From: CAIZGX01 sp044349305
Lineage (GTDB): Bacteria > Bacteroidota > Bacteroidia > Flavobacteriales_D > Sanyastnellaceae
Assembly (NCBI GenBank): GCA_044349305.1
Contig: JBIKRF010000031.1
Coordinates: forward strand, 1-23,351
Reading direction: 5' to 3'
DNA length: 23,351 nucleotides
Shown one piece after another: positions 22,195 through 23,351 of this stretch. The notes under the pieces were generated by a model. The model was given only the letters and a program-made list of their open reading frames with translations. It made no database searches and had not been told where the DNA came from. The translations under genes were made by a program, and so were the position numbers. How positions within the stretch are numbered: the stretch's first letter is position 1; the number at the start of each line of letters is the position of its first letter.

Positions 22195-23351
22195 ATGGAA
22201 ACGAAGAAAATAATACTGTTCGGCGCAGGAAGGAGCGCACGCCATTTGGTTTCTTTTTTAGTAGAAGGGGCATTGGCTGATAGGTGGAGTGTAGTAGTTG
22301 CCGATACAAACGTGTCGCATTGGATTGAGGAATACGGAAGTTTGAATCAGGTTAATTTTATTTCCGGAGATGCTTCCAATGCCGAGTTTCGTCATGGTTT
22401 AATTGCTCACTCGAGTTTAGTGATTTCTATGCTTCCTGCATTTATGCATGCAGAAGTTGTTAAAGACTGTATAAATTTTCATGTGCATGTTTTTACCCCG
22501 AGTTATGTAAGTCCAGAGGTAAATGCAATGCATGAATTAGCCTTGCAGGAAGATGTGTTGGTATTGAATGAAATGGGCGTTGATCCGGGAATTGACCATA
22601 TCTCGGCCATGGAAATTATTCATAGGCTCAAAGGCCAAGGAGCCGAAATTGAATCTTTTGAATCTTATACCGGTGGTTTGGTTGCTCCGGCTAGCGATGA
22701 TAATCTTTGGGGTTATAAGATTTCATGGAATCCAAGAAATATTATTCTTGCCGGAAGTTCTGGACATGCCATGTACCGGGAGAACAATAAGCTTCGTATG
22801 GTTCCATATTATAAATTATTTGATGAGGTAGATACTGTTGTTGCTAGCGATGGGGTACGCTACGATGCTTATGCGAATCGCAATTCAGTTCATTATCTCG
22901 AGTTGTATGGACTTGAAAAAGTGCACAAGCTTGTTCGCGGAACATTACGCAAGCAAGGGTATTGCAAAGGTTGGGCATTCCTAGTGAAGAACGGGTTCGT
23001 TAATGACGATACAAAAATTCCAGCAGGTGAATTTTCAACATGGGCAGAGCTCTCTCAGTCTTTGCTCGGTTTGAATTTCAATATAAAGAATGAAAATGAA
23101 GAGGTCGCAGAAATGTTGAGGGAAATTGGAATCTTCAGCAATGAACCTCTAAAGAATGAAGAGCATACTTGCGCGCAGCATCTTCAACAATTACTCGAGA
23201 GAAAATGGGTGTTGAAACAAGGTGACCGCGACATGATTGTGATGGTGCATAAGTTCGGCTATACATTGAATGGAAAGAAGTTCATGCTGACCTCATCTAT
23301 GGTTTTAGAGGGTGACGATGAGTTTAAAACAGCCATGTCGAAAACGGTAAG
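22195..23351 (+). CDS. saccharopine dehydrogenase, L-glutamate-forming type (3' truncated)
   Basis: The frame is open from ATG 22195 to the window edge (385 codons), so the last stretch, perhaps 60 residues by comparison with relatives, is missing. The N-terminal Rossmann motif GAGRSA is at residues 10-15. Then come LVISMLPAFMHAEVVKDCI (~75-93), NEMGVDPGIDHISAME (125-140), FESYTGGLVAPASDDN (155-170) and SWNPRNIILAG (177-187), which together are diagnostic of the Lys9-type enzyme. This family interconverts saccharopine and aminoadipate semialdehyde plus glutamate using NAD(P). In Bacteroidota it serves lysine metabolism, but whether it works in breakdown or synthesis cannot be seen here. It is divergent from the CsgG cluster with a 116-bp shared promoter region; I see no functional link between the two. 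Confidence 0.95.
   Translation, partial: METKKIILFGAGRSARHLVSFLVEGALADRWSVVVADTNVSHWIEEYGSLNQVNFISGDASNAEFRHGLIAHSSLVISMLPAFMHAEVVKDCINFHVHVFTPSYVSPEVNAMHELALQEDVLVLNEMGVDPGIDHISAMEIIHRLKGQGAEIESFESYTGGLVAPASDDNLWGYKISWNPRNIILAGSSGHAMYRENNKLRMVPYYKLFDEVDTVVASDGVRYDAYANRNSVHYLELYGLEKVHKLVRGTLRKQGYCKGWAFLVKNGFVNDDTKIPAGEFSTWAELSQSLLGLNFNIKNENEEVAEMLREIGIFSNEPLKNEEHTCAQHLQQLLERKWVLKQGDRDMIVMVHKFGYTLNGKKFMLTSSMVLEGDDEFKTAMSKTV

Overview
The window comes from a member of the Bacteroidota, most likely a flavobacterium-type genome; I cannot fix the genus. The evidence is a type IX secretion (T9SS) C-terminal sorting domain, a TonB-dependent receptor with a carboxypeptidase-regulatory-like N-terminus, a PorV/PorQ-family barrel, DUF4476 and YD-like repeat proteins. 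Several starts also lie just behind TAnnTTTG boxes, the -7 element of the Bacteroidota primary sigma factor, and show no clear Shine-Dalgarno sequence. There are no tRNA, rRNA, CRISPR or insertion-sequence signals. Coding density is high and both window ends cut a gene.

Layout. 1-524 (+) is the C-terminal end of a T9SS cargo, closed by a strong hairpin terminator. 588-1450 (-) is greA followed by a HIT-family gene, with stop and start overlapping. 1517-10560 (-) is a three-gene outer-membrane unit, transcribed in the order TonB-dependent receptor, 1.4k-residue surface protein, PorV/PorQ-like barrel; it has a candidate promoter upstream and a terminator downstream. 10803-11974 (-) is a secreted YD-repeat-like protein coupled by a 4-nt overlap to a very small, very basic secreted protein. 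glyA (12089-13357, +) is the only complete plus-strand gene in the middle of the window. It ends 12 nt inside an OstA/LptA-like gene, which in turn starts inside the end of purA (13346-16148, -). Upstream of purA is a thioredoxin-fold (TlpA-like) exported protein (16178-17524).

The most interesting block is 17573-22078 (-). In transcription order it encodes a DUF4476 protein, a TPR-CsgG lipoprotein, a large LPP20-like lipoprotein and a second, shorter LPP20-like lipoprotein. The first three are joined by a 1-nt gap and a 1-nt overlap. The two LPP20-like proteins look like paralogues. No curli subunits or CsgE/CsgF accompany CsgG, so this looks like a separate cell-envelope complex rather than a curli system. 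A strong terminator sits directly in front of the thioredoxin-like gene with no room for a promoter, which suggests that gene depends on read-through.

22195-23351 (+) is the start of a saccharopine dehydrogenase gene (lysine metabolism). It is divergent from the CsgG block, and its best promoter candidate overlaps the start codon of the DUF4476 gene.
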